DNA from: Bog-756 sp963745955
Lineage (GTDB): Bacteria; Actinomycetota; Acidimicrobiia; Acidimicrobiales; RAAP-2
Reading direction: 5' to 3'
DNA: 64,000 nucleotides
NCBI GenBank assembly: GCA_963745955.1
Contig: CAVUZI010000008.1
Coordinates: 186,001 to 250,000 of the forward strand
Both the position numbers and the translations under genes were made by a program. The notes under the pieces are model-generated. The model saw nothing but the letters and a program-made list of their open reading frames with translations. It did not search any database and was not told the origin of the DNA. Position 1 is the stretch's first letter, and each line of letters opens with the position of its first letter. Shown here piece after piece: positions 53,329-62,213 of the stretch.

Positions 53329-54419
53329 GCGATTCCGGGTGCGCCGATCATGTCCCACGTCAGCGGCGTCCCCGCTTCCACTTCTTTCGCTGCGCGGCGT
53401 CCCAGGACAAGCGGAAGCGACTCGGGTGGTAGCCCATTGCCGGGCCTGATGCTGCGAACGTTCTCCGCGGTGAATGCCTCGCCTTTCGCCACAGTGGCCA
53501 CAACAAACAGAGACCGGCGGAACGCGAGGCTTGGGATCTCACTGGCAGACGGGCCGTAGCGGATTCGGCCCAATGCCTCCTCGGCCTCGTGCACCGAGCG
53601 CACCAGGGTCGCGAACTCCTCTGGTTCGAGCGAGAAGGCGGAGTCCGGTCCTGGCTCGTCACGGGTGAGGGTCAGGTGTTTCTCGATGGCGCAGGCGCCG
53701 AGGGCGACCGCGGCCACCGCAGCAGTCACCCCGAGCGTGTGGTCCGACAGACCAACCGGAACGCCCCATGTCGCGGCCATGTGGGGAATCGTCAGCAGGT
53801 CCATCTCGGAGGGAGAAGCAGGATACGCGCTGTTGCAGCGAAACAGCAGCAGCTCTTCGGTTCCGGCGCTTCGGACGGTGGCCACCGCGGCATCGATCTC
53901 TGCGATTGACGCCATGCCAGTGGACATCAACACCGGGAGGTTGGTCTTTCCGATCCTCTCGACCAACTCGAGATCGATGAGTTCGAACGAGGCGATCTTC
54001 AGGGCAGGGACCCCGAGTCCGACAAGAAAGTTGATGGCAGCCTCGTCGAAAGGTGTCGAGAAGCACTGCATTCCGAGATCTTCTGCCGCCACCTTGAGCT
54101 CCGACTGCCATTCCCATGGAGTCATCGCCTCCTGGTAAAGGTCGAACAGGCGCCGCCCCTCCCATGACGTCCCCGGGCCGACACGGAACGGAGGGGCATC
54201 ACTGTCGAGCGTCATCGACTCGGGTGTGTACGTCTGTAGCTTTACCGCATCAGCATCGGCGGCAGCTGCCGCCTCGATCAACGCAAGCGCCTTGTCGTAG
54301 CTTTGGTGATGGTTCGCTGAGATCTCCGCGATGACGTAGACAGGGTGTCCAACTCCCAAGACCCGCTCGCCGATGTGGACTTCGGGCGGACGTTGCGGTG
54401 GTTTCATCGGCTGGATCAC
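53325..54419 (-). CDS. pseI: Pseudaminic acid synthase PseI (NeuB family with SAF domain)
   Basis: A 364-residue NeuB-family enzyme that condenses phosphoenolpyruvate with 6-deoxy-2,4-diacetamido-altrose to give pseudaminic acid. Motifs in order: YVIAEISANHHQSYDKAL, VKLQTYTPESMT, LKIASFELIDLELV, VLMSTGMAS, RCNSAYPASPSEMDL, GLSDHTLG and EKHLTLTRDEPGPDSAFSLEP; a C-terminal SAF (antifreeze-like) domain begins near residue 300 (RRSLFVVATVAKGE). GTG at 54419 follows GAGGAG; an ATG at 54407 is an alternative. The gene is intact. It is transcribed on the opposite strand from pseB-pseC, with a 4-bp tail-to-tail overlap. Confidence 0.93.
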   Translation of the reverse strand: MIQPMKPPQRPPEVHIGERVLGVGHPVYVIAEISANHHQSYDKALALIEAAAAADADAVKLQTYTPESMTLDSDAPPFRVGPGTSWEGRRLFDLYQEAMTPWEWQSELKVAAEDLGMQCFSTPFDEAAINFLVGLGVPALKIASFELIDLELVERIGKTNLPVLMSTGMASIAEIDAAVATVRSAGTEELLLFRCNSAYPASPSEMDLLTIPHMAATWGVPVGLSDHTLGVTAAVAAVALGACAIEKHLTLTRDEPGPDSAFSLEPEEFATLVRSVHEAEEALGRIRYGPSASEIPSLAFRRSLFVVATVAKGEAFTAENVRSIRPGNGLPPESLPLVLGRRAAKEVEAGTPLTWDMIGAPGIA

Positions 54420-54509
54420 TCCTCTCTCCTCGTCGATCCCATCGAAACGATCGGCCCTGGCGTCGCACCGGTAGTCATGAGCAGCCGCGGCCCGGTCGGC
54501 CTGGATCTG

Positions 54510-56000
54510 TCAGCGCCGCACATCAAACTCGTCACGGCGAAGCTTGAACTTCCAGGCCCTCTTCTGCCCGACGAGCACCTCGTCGGGCCGGTGGAACCCC
54601 GCACTGCGGAACGCCCGGATGGAGGGCGTGTTCTCAACTCTCACGAGCGCGACCACCTCTGACACGTCGGGCCACACGTCGAGTATTGCCGATACACCGA
54701 GCCGGATGGCTGCTGAACTGAGGCCCGACCCGCGTGCCCCAGCCTCGAGGCTGAAACTGACGAGCGCCTCGGAGCGGTCGCGGTCGAATCGGATCTGACC
54801 CACGGGCCGATCGCTCGTGGACATTACGAGGAACAGCCGCGTGTCCGGATCGGATAGGCAGTCGTCGAGCCAATGGACGTGTTGATCCCAGCCGATGGCG
54901 CCCTCCGAGAACGATGCCTGCCGCACCGTCGGATCATTGGACCAGTTCCAAAGCAGCCGCGCGTCCTCCCGTTGGGCGGGTCGGAGGTTGAGCCTCGGCC
55001 ACATTTCGTCCACTACCCGATCGGGGCCGGCACCGTCGACCAGCGATTGCCCTGCGAGCGACATGGCACGGAGGGCGTCAGCATCACCTGCGAGTTCTTG
55101 CACCGCGAGAACGATTCGGCGAAAGTCGATGTCGTTCGCCCGCCCCAGGTTGATCGCGGCCCCAGCCTTCGAGGCTGCCTCGGCCACTGCCTCCTGATTC
55201 GGTGCAGCAGCGAACAGCAAAGCCGGTAGCCCGGCACAACAGCACTCCCATGCCGTGATTCCCGCCGCGGCAATGCACAGGTCCGCATCACGCATTAGCT
55301 CGGGGACCGCAAGCGTCGATGACAGCCACTCGAACCCGCAGTCGGCCGACGGATTGCCACCCACGACTGTCACCTCCATACCGGATGAGACGAGCGCCGA
55401 GCCCGCAGCAGCGGCCATCTTCGTGACGTCCTCGCTCGGCGCTCCCCCGAGCATAATGGCGATCCGGCGAAGGGGACCCAGTCGCTCCCTTCTCGCGACC
55501 GATCTGAATTCCGGTGCGATGAGTGTGAACCTAGGTCCTAGCAGTAGTACGGAACCCACCGGCCGTTCGGCGTAGGCATCGGGCTCGGCGCCCTCGTTCT
55601 GGTCGAGGATCACTTGCGCCTCGTATCGACCGGCGTGGCCGTGGTCGTCGACGACGAGCATCCGCGCCGAGCCGGCAACCAGTCGCTGATAGGCGCCGTC
55701 AAATCCGTATCCGTCCAGCACGAGCCACGAGGCACCAAGGCGCTCCAGCATCACCCTCGTAAGATCGGCATCCTGCTTGGTCCCGGGCCAGGTAGTCGAG
55801 GGAATCCGCTCAACTGCCACCCCGGCGGCCGCGTAGCTCTTCTCGACCTCGTCCGGAAGGTCGAGCGCGAGTACCCATACATCGCCACCGCGGCCGAGCC
55901 AGCTCCTAGCCAGGGCAAGGCACCTCATCGCGTGCCCCAAGCCGACGCCTCCCGGCATCCGCGAGGCGTCCGTGCGGATGAGGAGCCCTTGTCTACTCAT
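54510..56000 (-). CDS. pseG: PseG-PseH fusion: nucleotide-sugar hydrolase plus N-acetyltransferase
   Basis: A 496-residue two-domain protein. Residues about 1-340 are PseG, which removes UDP from UDP-2,4-diacetamido-trideoxy-altrose: GVGLGHAMRCLALARSW carries the active-site His, and MLGGAPSEDVTKMA, AAAGITAWECCCAGLPALL and APNQEAVAEAA form the GT28-like donor site. Residues about 345-496 are a GNAT domain (LRPAQREDARLLWNWSNDPTVRQASF, VGQIRFDRDRSEALVSFSL, GSGLSSAAIRLG, ENTPSIRAFRSAGF), matching PseH, the 4-amino N-acetyltransferase. In most species these are separate genes; the fusion would channel two steps. ATG at 56000. The next downstream gene, pseI, begins 90 bp on. Confidence 0.9.
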   Translation of the reverse strand: MSRQGLLIRTDASRMPGGVGLGHAMRCLALARSWLGRGGDVWVLALDLPDEVEKSYAAAGVAVERIPSTTWPGTKQDADLTRVMLERLGASWLVLDGYGFDGAYQRLVAGSARMLVVDDHGHAGRYEAQVILDQNEGAEPDAYAERPVGSVLLLGPRFTLIAPEFRSVARRERLGPLRRIAIMLGGAPSEDVTKMAAAAGSALVSSGMEVTVVGGNPSADCGFEWLSSTLAVPELMRDADLCIAAAGITAWECCCAGLPALLFAAAPNQEAVAEAASKAGAAINLGRANDIDFRRIVLAVQELAGDADALRAMSLAGQSLVDGAGPDRVVDEMWPRLNLRPAQREDARLLWNWSNDPTVRQASFSEGAIGWDQHVHWLDDCLSDPDTRLFLVMSTSDRPVGQIRFDRDRSEALVSFSLEAGARGSGLSSAAIRLGVSAILDVWPDVSEVVALVRVENTPSIRAFRSAGFHRPDEVLVGQKRAWKFKLRRDEFDVRR

Positions 56001-56048
56001 GCACGCCTTGGCCGGAAGTGTCCGTGCCCGCGAGGCTGCCCACGCCTT

Positions 56049-57679
56049 TCATGAAGCTTGGCTCGGTGTCGTCTGGTCCCGTGCGCCGCCCCCAAGGATC
56101 TCATCGCAGATCCGGTCGACCGCAGCACTCCGGCCTGGCAATAGGTCGTTCAAGGAGCGAACAGTGAGCCGGGCCAGACCGGGGACATGTTCCTTCACGC
56201 CAGGGGCGTCGAAGGGGGCCTGGAAAAAGAAGAGATGAGCGTAGCGACGGGCGCGGTCAAGATCCGGGGCCACCCCTGCCGGGTCGTCCAGTGCTCGTTC
56301 CAACGTCTCGCTGAATTCGGTCGGGGAGGACACGTCGAGGGTGAAGCCCTTCGCTCGATAGTGGGTCCGTCCCGCGACGATGACGGGCTTGCCGTGCAGG
56401 GCCATTTCGAGCCCCGTGGTCGAGGTGTACACGAGGCCCACGTCCGCCGTCGCCATGAGCGGGTACGAGCTCAGCGGATCGTCCGCCTCGACGATCCGGA
56501 CGTTCGGCGGCAAGTCGCGGTACTGCTGCCGCAGCGTAGGCACCGAGCGGCTCGCGGGTCTTCTTGCCCGGGAGCTTGACCTCGGCAGGATGGACCCTGA
56601 TCAGGAGTTGGTCGTTCGGACGATGCGCGAAGGTGTCCACCGCCGCCAACAGCCATTCGTGGATGCCCGGGAAGGCGACCTCCTTGCCGAGGACGGCCGA
56701 GTCCCAGGTGAGGTTCGTGAAGAGAACGGCCAACCTACCGGTTGCCGGACGCTGCGGATCGACGAACTCGGCGCCGGTCCAGTACTGGACGATGGCCCGG
56801 GCCCCGAGGGCCCGGTCCATCAGGTAGCGGTCGAGGTCCTCACTCTCCTCCGGGCTGAGCGGCCTCTGATCCCACTCGGGCCGGTCGTCTGCCACATCGA
56901 GCAGGAGGTCCGGCCGACGGCGGTGAAAGATCAAGGTGTCGAGGATGAAGCCACGTTCGTAGATGACGACATCGATTCCACGGGAGCGACAGATGGCGTT
57001 GGCGATCGACTCGAAGAAGAAGCGGCCGTTCAACATGAAGGACAATTTCCGGCTGGATATCGTCCAGCGCCGCGCCGAGTCCACGCACCACACGGCGGGC
57101 CGACCGCAGGAAGCGACGCGCGGTGAGCGCAGCCAGCGGATCATCCTCGATCCGCGAGGCCAACAGAAACCACCGAACGGGGATGCTGACCAGTGCGCCG
57201 AGCGGAAGTCCCTCATCCTCCACGTCGAACAACTCGTCGAGCGACATGCCGTCCAGGTCCGGCCAGTCGCCCGGATCGTCGACCGCCCAGCCTTCACGAA
57301 TTCGGACACGGGGAAAGCCGTGTGAATCGACCGATCCGTCGACATAGCGGCTGCACGTTGCACACGGCATGGGCGGCCCCTCGTAGACGTTGACCCGGTC
57401 ACACTGCTCCAGCCCCCCGCCGCAGGTGATGAAGGTCGTCTGCGCGCCTCTGACGCGCAGCGCCTGGCCGATGATCGCCTCCCATTGGACGTGGGCGGCC
57501 CAGTCGCGCGGGGTGAGGATTGCGACCCGCTTTCCAGTACGTGGCCCGAGGGCCATGGCCTGCCGACGCAGTTGTCGGGCCACCACCTGCTCGGGCGCCA
57601 GCTTTGCTTGGCGGAGACCCAGGTGCAGGCCTTTGAGTGCGTACGTACCGAGTTGGTCCTTTCGCGGCAGAGGACTCAT
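56049..57679 (-). CDS. Capsule polysaccharide synthesis-like protein, two frameshifts
   Basis: A protein of about 543 residues in three reading segments. The first (KRVAILTPRDWAAHVQWEAIIGQAL, CATCSRYVDGSV) changes near 57036 to NGRFFFESIANAICRSRGIDVVIYERGF, then DLDRYLMDRALGAR and LLIRVHPAEVKLPGKKTREPL. A second change near 56547 gives VPTLRQQYRDLPPNVRIVEA and TTGLEMALHGKPVIVAGRTHYRAKGFT. The HPAE, TTGLEMALHGKPV and Y..KGF segments are those of KpsC/KpsS-like capsule proteins, GT-B enzymes that extend a lipid-linked sugar. ATG at 57679 overlaps the previous gene's stop (ATGA). Placed directly before pseG-pseH, it may transfer the Pse sugar. The transfer role is inference. Confidence 0.68.
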
Positions 57680-58698
57680 CGGTGGCCCGCTGGTCGACTG
57701 TCGAATCCTTGCCCGGTGACAAATCGCCACACGCCGGCCCAGAACCCCACGCCATACGACCAGTGACAGATCTCGAAGGCGGCGAACACCCGATGCGGCG
57801 CGACCCCCGGATCGTCCCCCGACCTCAACGCCACCGCCGCGCACAACAGTCCATGGCTTACCGGGATCGCTACCCGCCTCCAGCGACGCCCCACTGTGGC
57901 GGCCGTCACCGATGCAAGTACCAGAGCCGCCGGTGCCAGGGGCCGCCACGTGGGGAGCCGGCCGTGCTTGGCCAGAGTCGAGGCCTTTGCCAGGCCGTAG
58001 TTACGGTACTGGCGGGCCAGAGCACGTGGTGTCTCTCGGGGGAAGTACCACGATCGGATGCCCGGATCCACGATCACCCTTCCGCCGGCATTACGGATCC
58101 GGAAGTTCAGTTCCTGGTCTTCGGCGGCCCACTGCAGCAGAGTCTCGTCGTATCCTCCGAGATCGTCCAGCGTGGCGCGCCACCAGCAACCGAGGTAGAC
58201 GGTGTCCACCTCGACGCGGCGTTCCGCGTAGTGGAACACCCCGGGCCCGATGCCCCAACGCGACGAAGTCGCGCTCGCCACGGCCCGTCCAAAGTTCGTC
58301 GTACCCACCGCACGCATCGGGCCGCCGACGTTCTCGGCCCCGGTCTCGAGCAGTGTCATGACGCACCGGCGAACGTAGTCGGGCGCGTACAGCGTGTGGG
58401 CGTCGGCGCGGCAGATGATCTGCCCTTTCGCCACCTCGATCCCTACGTTCATGGCGGCCGCTGCCGTGACGCGAGGGTTTTCGACGACTCGGACCCGAGG
58501 ATCGCCGGAGCATGTCGCGATCGCCACGCTGCCGTCGCTGGATGCTCCGTCGAGTACCAGGACCTCGAGGATGTTCGGGTAGTCCTGCCTTGCCAGAGAG
58601 TCCAGGCAGTCGCGGAGGTAATGCCGTTCGTTCAGTACCGGCAGGAGTATCGAGACGGGAGGAAGCTCGCCGGGATCGCCGGGCGACGTCGGGATCAT
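57676..58698 (-). CDS. GT2 glycosyltransferase with C-terminal membrane helices
   Basis: A 340-residue GT-A enzyme of the succinoglycan-type family. PPVSILLPVLNERHYLRDCLDSL opens the fold; LVLDGASSDGS, IICRADAHTLYAPDYV (DxD-like RADAH) and LQWAAEDQELNFRIRNAGG (ED motif) line the donor site. Two or three hydrophobic helices occur at about 250-310, suggesting membrane attachment. ATG at 58698 opens the frame. The TGA overlaps the capsule-like gene by ATGA, so it is the first gene of a minus-strand operon with the capsule-like gene, pseG-pseH and pseI. The sugar is unknown. Confidence 0.87.
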   Translation of the reverse strand: MIPTSPGDPGELPPVSILLPVLNERHYLRDCLDSLARQDYPNILEVLVLDGASSDGSVAIATCSGDPRVRVVENPRVTAAAAMNVGIEVAKGQIICRADAHTLYAPDYVRRCVMTLLETGAENVGGPMRAVGTTNFGRAVASATSSRWGIGPGVFHYAERRVEVDTVYLGCWWRATLDDLGGYDETLLQWAAEDQELNFRIRNAGGRVIVDPGIRSWYFPRETPRALARQYRNYGLAKASTLAKHGRLPTWRPLAPAALVLASVTAATVGRRWRRVAIPVSHGLLCAAVALRSGDDPGVAPHRVFAAFEICHWSYGVGFWAGVWRFVTGQGFDSRPAGHR

Positions 58699-59036
58699 TT
58701 CGGAACGAGTCGTCGCACCCGCCCCCAGCCACCGGTCGGATGCCAGATGGCAGACGTGCGGACTCCCGCCGCCTTCATGGTGCCCGAAGGGCCGTCATCG
58801 GTTAGGACGGGCGGTCCTGTGTGCGCAGCGGCCTGACCGCGTAAGCCGTGTAATCCGAGCCGCGTTCGACACTTTGGGCTCCTTCATGAATACCCGAAAT
58901 GCACAAGCTACCACTCAGACATTGCCTGGTGACGCTGTGCTTCATGCGGCCGATTGGCCGCCGGCGGGTGGCAGGCGTCGACCGCGGTTGAGCTGACAGG
59001 TCATCCCAAACCGTGCAGTCGCGCTACGTTCGCGTC
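58699..59036. other. Divergent intergenic region
   Basis: About 338 bases between the minus-strand operon start and the plus-strand small gene. A leaderless-type box (TACGTT at 59025-59030) is at its right end. No gene was recognised. Confidence 0.4.
59025..59030 (+). promoter_or_regulatory. -10 box of a leaderless promoter
   Basis: TACGTT lies 6 nt before the ATG at 59037. The surrounding GCTACGTTCGCG is identical to the sequence before the start at 20827 on the other strand. Confidence 0.45.
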
Positions 59037-59335
59037 ATGATCGGTGAGGGGCTCGCGGGACTGTTCAGCGGATCCGAGAGCTGGGACTACTTTCAGCGCA
59101 AGGACGCGTGCCGAGACCTACCCGGGAGCCTCAGAGTCCCTACCCCGGGCGCCTGATCGATGCCTGGCCCGAGAGGATCGATGGTGTTCTCGAGGTGGGC
59201 AGCGCCGGATGGACCCAGGTGCTCGGCAAGGCGCTCCGAATATGTCGGAGGTTCCTCGATCCGAACGTCGCGTTCTCCTGGCCGTCCACCGCCGGGATGA
59301 CCGCAGCAGCGGACCGTGGCCGGATCGAGCCGTGA
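59037..59335 (+). pseudogene. Small unknown gene, frameshifted
   Basis: A leaderless ATG at 59037 opens a frame reading MIGEGLAGLFSGSESWDYFQ, which stops early at 59153. A base change near 59140 would continue it as YPGRLIDAWPERIDGVLEVG and SAGWTQVLGKALRICRRF to a stop at 59333-59335, about 98 residues in all. No family is recognised; the start resembles small alpha-helical proteins near exopolysaccharide genes only in position. The strong promoter-like box supports a real gene; the coding sequence is short and broken, so it may be inactive or mis-sequenced. Confidence 0.35.
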
Positions 59336-59527
59336 CCGCCGACCGCCTCCTTGAGTGGCACGATGGGGGAGCCCGAGCCCCGCAGTCGGATTCGTGACGG
59401 CGTCCCCCGACACTTCCTTCAGGCCCGCGCCTCACCAGACGTGCCAGCGGCCTCGAATTTCGCGCCAGGTCCGGCCTTTGCCATCTGGAAGGAGGCCTGA
59501 TATCTTGGGAACCGGGGAAATGGGACC

Positions 59528-60913
59528 GTGATTAGGCCGGGGAGTCACGAAAAGCAGTTGCCGCTCGAGCGATCAACGCGGATTCTTTTCAGTAGGTCTT
59601 TCCCCCGCTGGGCCGTCCTGGCCGCGCCACCGATCGTCGTTGTGTTGTTCGGAGAGCTGCACGCCCACTTCATCGGCCACTACAGCTTCACCGGGACAGC
59701 TCGCTTCGGTTGGGTCATCGGTTACATCCTGCTGCTCGAACTGGCCGCCTATCTGGCCGGCATTCCCGACGTCTCGGAGGCGCCGTGGGCAGCCGCCTTG
59801 TCCTCGCTCGGCGCTGCGATCGGCGGTGCCGCCGTCATATCTCTCATCCAGCTCTCCGGAGGCACGCCGCTACTCCCTCGGGTCGTGGTCCTGGGTTCGG
59901 CGCTGGTGCTGTTTCCGATTTTTCTCGCACTCACCATGCTCGCCCGCGACGCTGATCGGAGGGGCGCGGGTGACGACCGGGTATTGGCCGTTGTTGGAGC
60001 AGACGACGCCGCGGCGCTCGAGGAAGATCTGAAACACGAGGCCGAACGTCCAGCCAAGCTGGTTGGTGTCCTGGATCCCTCCAGAGCGTCGGGTCTGGCG
60101 AGAGGAACCATCGGGGGGCTCATACACGAGGCCGGCCATTGCAGGGCAACGGTGTTGGTTCTCGGACGAGAAGCGCAAGCCGACGAGTCGGTAGTAGCCC
60201 AGGCGGCCACTCTGCACGCCAGCGGGATCCGAGTGCGCTCTTTGGCCTTCTTCTATGACGAGTGGTTGGGAAAGCTCCCTTTGGGCGAGCTCGAACGCAG
60301 CTCTCTGTTCTTCGACATCCAGGAGTTGCACGTTCCTCGTTACGCGCGAATAAAGCGTCTGGTCGACCTGCTCTCCGGACTCGTCGGCGTCCTCGTCCTG
60401 GTTCCTGCGTGTGCGCTGGTCCTGTTGCTGAATCTTGTCGGCAATCGGGGGACCCTCTTCTTCCGACAGCCGCGGGTGGGCAAGGGAGGCCGTGAATTCA
60501 CGATTGTGAAGTTCAGAACCATGCCGGCAAGTTTGAACGACAGCGACTGGACGACGGTCGAGGACCTTCGCCTGGGTGTGGTGGGGAGGTGGATGCGCCG
60601 CGTGCACCTCGACGAGCTACCCCAGGCGATAAACATCCTGCGCGGGGAACTCTCGCTGGTCGGGCCGCGACCCGAACAGCCAAAGTACGTGGCCGAGCTC
60701 ACAGAGAAGATCCCCTTCTACGAAGTACGCCACCTGGTGAACCCGGGACTCACGGGTTGGGCACAGGTGAAGTTCGGCTACGGCGCGAGCGTCCATGACG
60801 CTCTGGAGAAGCTCCAGTACGAGTTCTTCTACCTCCGCCACCAAGGCCCGTTGTTGGACGCTCGGATCATCGCCCGAACACTCCGGACGATGATCCGACT
60901 GCAAGGGCGCTGA
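59528..60913 (+). CDS. Polyprenyl glycosylphosphotransferase (phosphoglycosyl transferase, WbaP/EpsE-like)
   Basis: A 461-residue initiating enzyme that transfers a sugar-1-phosphate from a UDP-sugar to undecaprenyl phosphate. Four hydrophobic helices in the first 140 residues and a nucleotide-binding-like middle domain (DDRVLAVVGADDAAALEED, ATVLVLGREAQADES) precede the catalytic domain at about 265-461. That domain holds RIKRLVDLLSGLVGVLVLVP (membrane re-entrant helix), FFRQPRVGKGGREFTIVKF, HLDELPQAINILRGELSLVG, GPRPEQPKY and PGLTGWAQVKFGYG. GTG at 59528 follows a weak GGGGAAA and a TATCTT-like box. It probably starts assembly of the glycan exported by the nearby flippase. Confidence 0.93.
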   Translation: MIRPGSHEKQLPLERSTRILFSRSFPRWAVLAAPPIVVVLFGELHAHFIGHYSFTGTARFGWVIGYILLLELAAYLAGIPDVSEAPWAAALSSLGAAIGGAAVISLIQLSGGTPLLPRVVVLGSALVLFPIFLALTMLARDADRRGAGDDRVLAVVGADDAAALEEDLKHEAERPAKLVGVLDPSRASGLARGTIGGLIHEAGHCRATVLVLGREAQADESVVAQAATLHASGIRVRSLAFFYDEWLGKLPLGELERSSLFFDIQELHVPRYARIKRLVDLLSGLVGVLVLVPACALVLLLNLVGNRGTLFFRQPRVGKGGREFTIVKFRTMPASLNDSDWTTVEDLRLGVVGRWMRRVHLDELPQAINILRGELSLVGPRPEQPKYVAELTEKIPFYEVRHLVNPGLTGWAQVKFGYGASVHDALEKLQYEFFYLRHQGPLLDARIIARTLRTMIRLQGR

Positions 60914-61019
60914 GGCCGTTGTCGTTGAAGGGCATCTACCGCTACACAGTCGGTGGGATTGAAGCACGGTCGGTGACGAGGTGCAGGAAGAAGGAACCGT
61001 GGTGGCCAAAGGAGAAGAC

Positions 61020-62036
61020 GTGAGCACCGTACGCATCGGCATTCTCGGGGCAGCCCGCATCGCCCCCAATGGGGTAATCCGCCCGGCCCAGTATTCTCGC
61101 GAGGCCGAAGTGGTGGTGGTGGCCGCCCGGGACCGGAGCAGGGCGAAGGCGTTCGCGGCCAAGAACGGGGTGCCACGGGTTGCCGATTCCTACCAGGCCG
61201 TCATCGACGACCCGGCGATCGATGCGATCTACAACCCGCTGCCGAACGCGCTGCATGCGGAGTGGACCCTCAGGGCTATCGCCGCTGGCAAGCACGTATT
61301 GTGCGAAAAGCCCTTTACCTCCAACGCTGCCGAGGCCGAAGCGGTGGCGGCCGAAGCCGATCGGTCTGGGTTGGTCGTCATGGAGGCCATGCACTACCGC
61401 TATCACCCAATGACCAAGCGGGCCGTCGAGATCATCTCCGGCGGCGAGATCGGCGCGATCGAACGGGTTGAGACAGCCTTCTGCTTCCCCCTTCCCCGCT
61501 TCGCGGGCATCCGTTACCAGCTCTATCTGGCGGGAGGAGCCACCATGGACGCCGGTTGCGATGCCATCCACATGGCCCGCACCTTCGGCCAGGGTGAGCC
61601 CCTTGTGGTGTCCGCCAGGGCCAAGCTGCATGCCGAGGAGGTCGACCGGGCGATGACCGGAGAACTCCTGTTCCCGGGCGGGTACCCGGGGAAGGTGACC
61701 GCATCCATCTGGTCCTCGTCGGTACTGCGCAGTACGGCTCGGGTGTGGGGCTCGGAAGGGCGCATCAGACTTCTCAACCCCCTGGGACCGCAGATGTGGA
61801 ACCACCTGTCGGTCACCACGGCAAGTGGGACCCGGAGAGAGACGTTCACCCACCGGTCGACCTACGAGTTCCAGCTCGACGCCTTCTGTGCCGCGGTCCT
61901 GCGGGGGGAGCCCATCCTCACCCCGCTGTCCGACTCGGTTGCCAACATGAAGGTCGTGGACGCCCTCTACACCGCGGCCGGGCTCCACCCCCGCCCCTCG
62001 GCGGCTTTGAGCGGTCCACAACGGGTAGCGGGGTAG
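61020..62036 (+). CDS. Gfo/Idh/MocA-family NAD(P)-dependent sugar oxidoreductase
   Basis: A 338-residue oxidoreductase. The Rossmann motif VRIGILGAARIAPNGVI is near the N-terminus, with DDPAIDAIYNPLPNALHAEW and AGKHVLCEKPFTSNAAEAE (the EKP motif with the catalytic Lys) next, and the C-terminal domain carries YRYHPMTKRAVEI. It would oxidise or epimerise a sugar or sugar nucleotide; GFO-type enzymes in glycan clusters often act on UDP-sugars. GTG at 61020 is chosen over an upstream GTG at 60981 because AAGGAG lies 6-7 nt before it. The frame is intact. Substrate unknown. Confidence 0.87.
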   Translation: MSTVRIGILGAARIAPNGVIRPAQYSREAEVVVVAARDRSRAKAFAAKNGVPRVADSYQAVIDDPAIDAIYNPLPNALHAEWTLRAIAAGKHVLCEKPFTSNAAEAEAVAAEADRSGLVVMEAMHYRYHPMTKRAVEIISGGEIGAIERVETAFCFPLPRFAGIRYQLYLAGGATMDAGCDAIHMARTFGQGEPLVVSARAKLHAEEVDRAMTGELLFPGGYPGKVTASIWSSSVLRSTARVWGSEGRIRLLNPLGPQMWNHLSVTTASGTRRETFTHRSTYEFQLDAFCAAVLRGEPILTPLSDSVANMKVVDALYTAAGLHPRPSAALSGPQRVAG

Positions 62037-62200
62037 GGCGGTCTTCGCGAATCGTCCGCGCATCTCCACCCGGCAGCCTCGAGGGCCGGCTGCGGCCTCG
62101 CTTCTCGTCGGCCGTTCGTGTCCGGGACTCGCCCAGCCCCATCCCTCTCGTGACCGATGCGCAAGTCGTCCCATGCTCGACTGCGTACGAGCTACTCGGC

Positions 62201-62206
62201 TATCCT
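62201..62206 (+). promoter_or_regulatory. -10 box of a leaderless promoter
   Basis: TATCCT is followed by 7 nt and the GTG start at 62214, matching the leaderless arrangement at other genes here. No ribosome site is present. Confidence 0.5.
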
Positions 62207-62213
62207 TCGAGCT

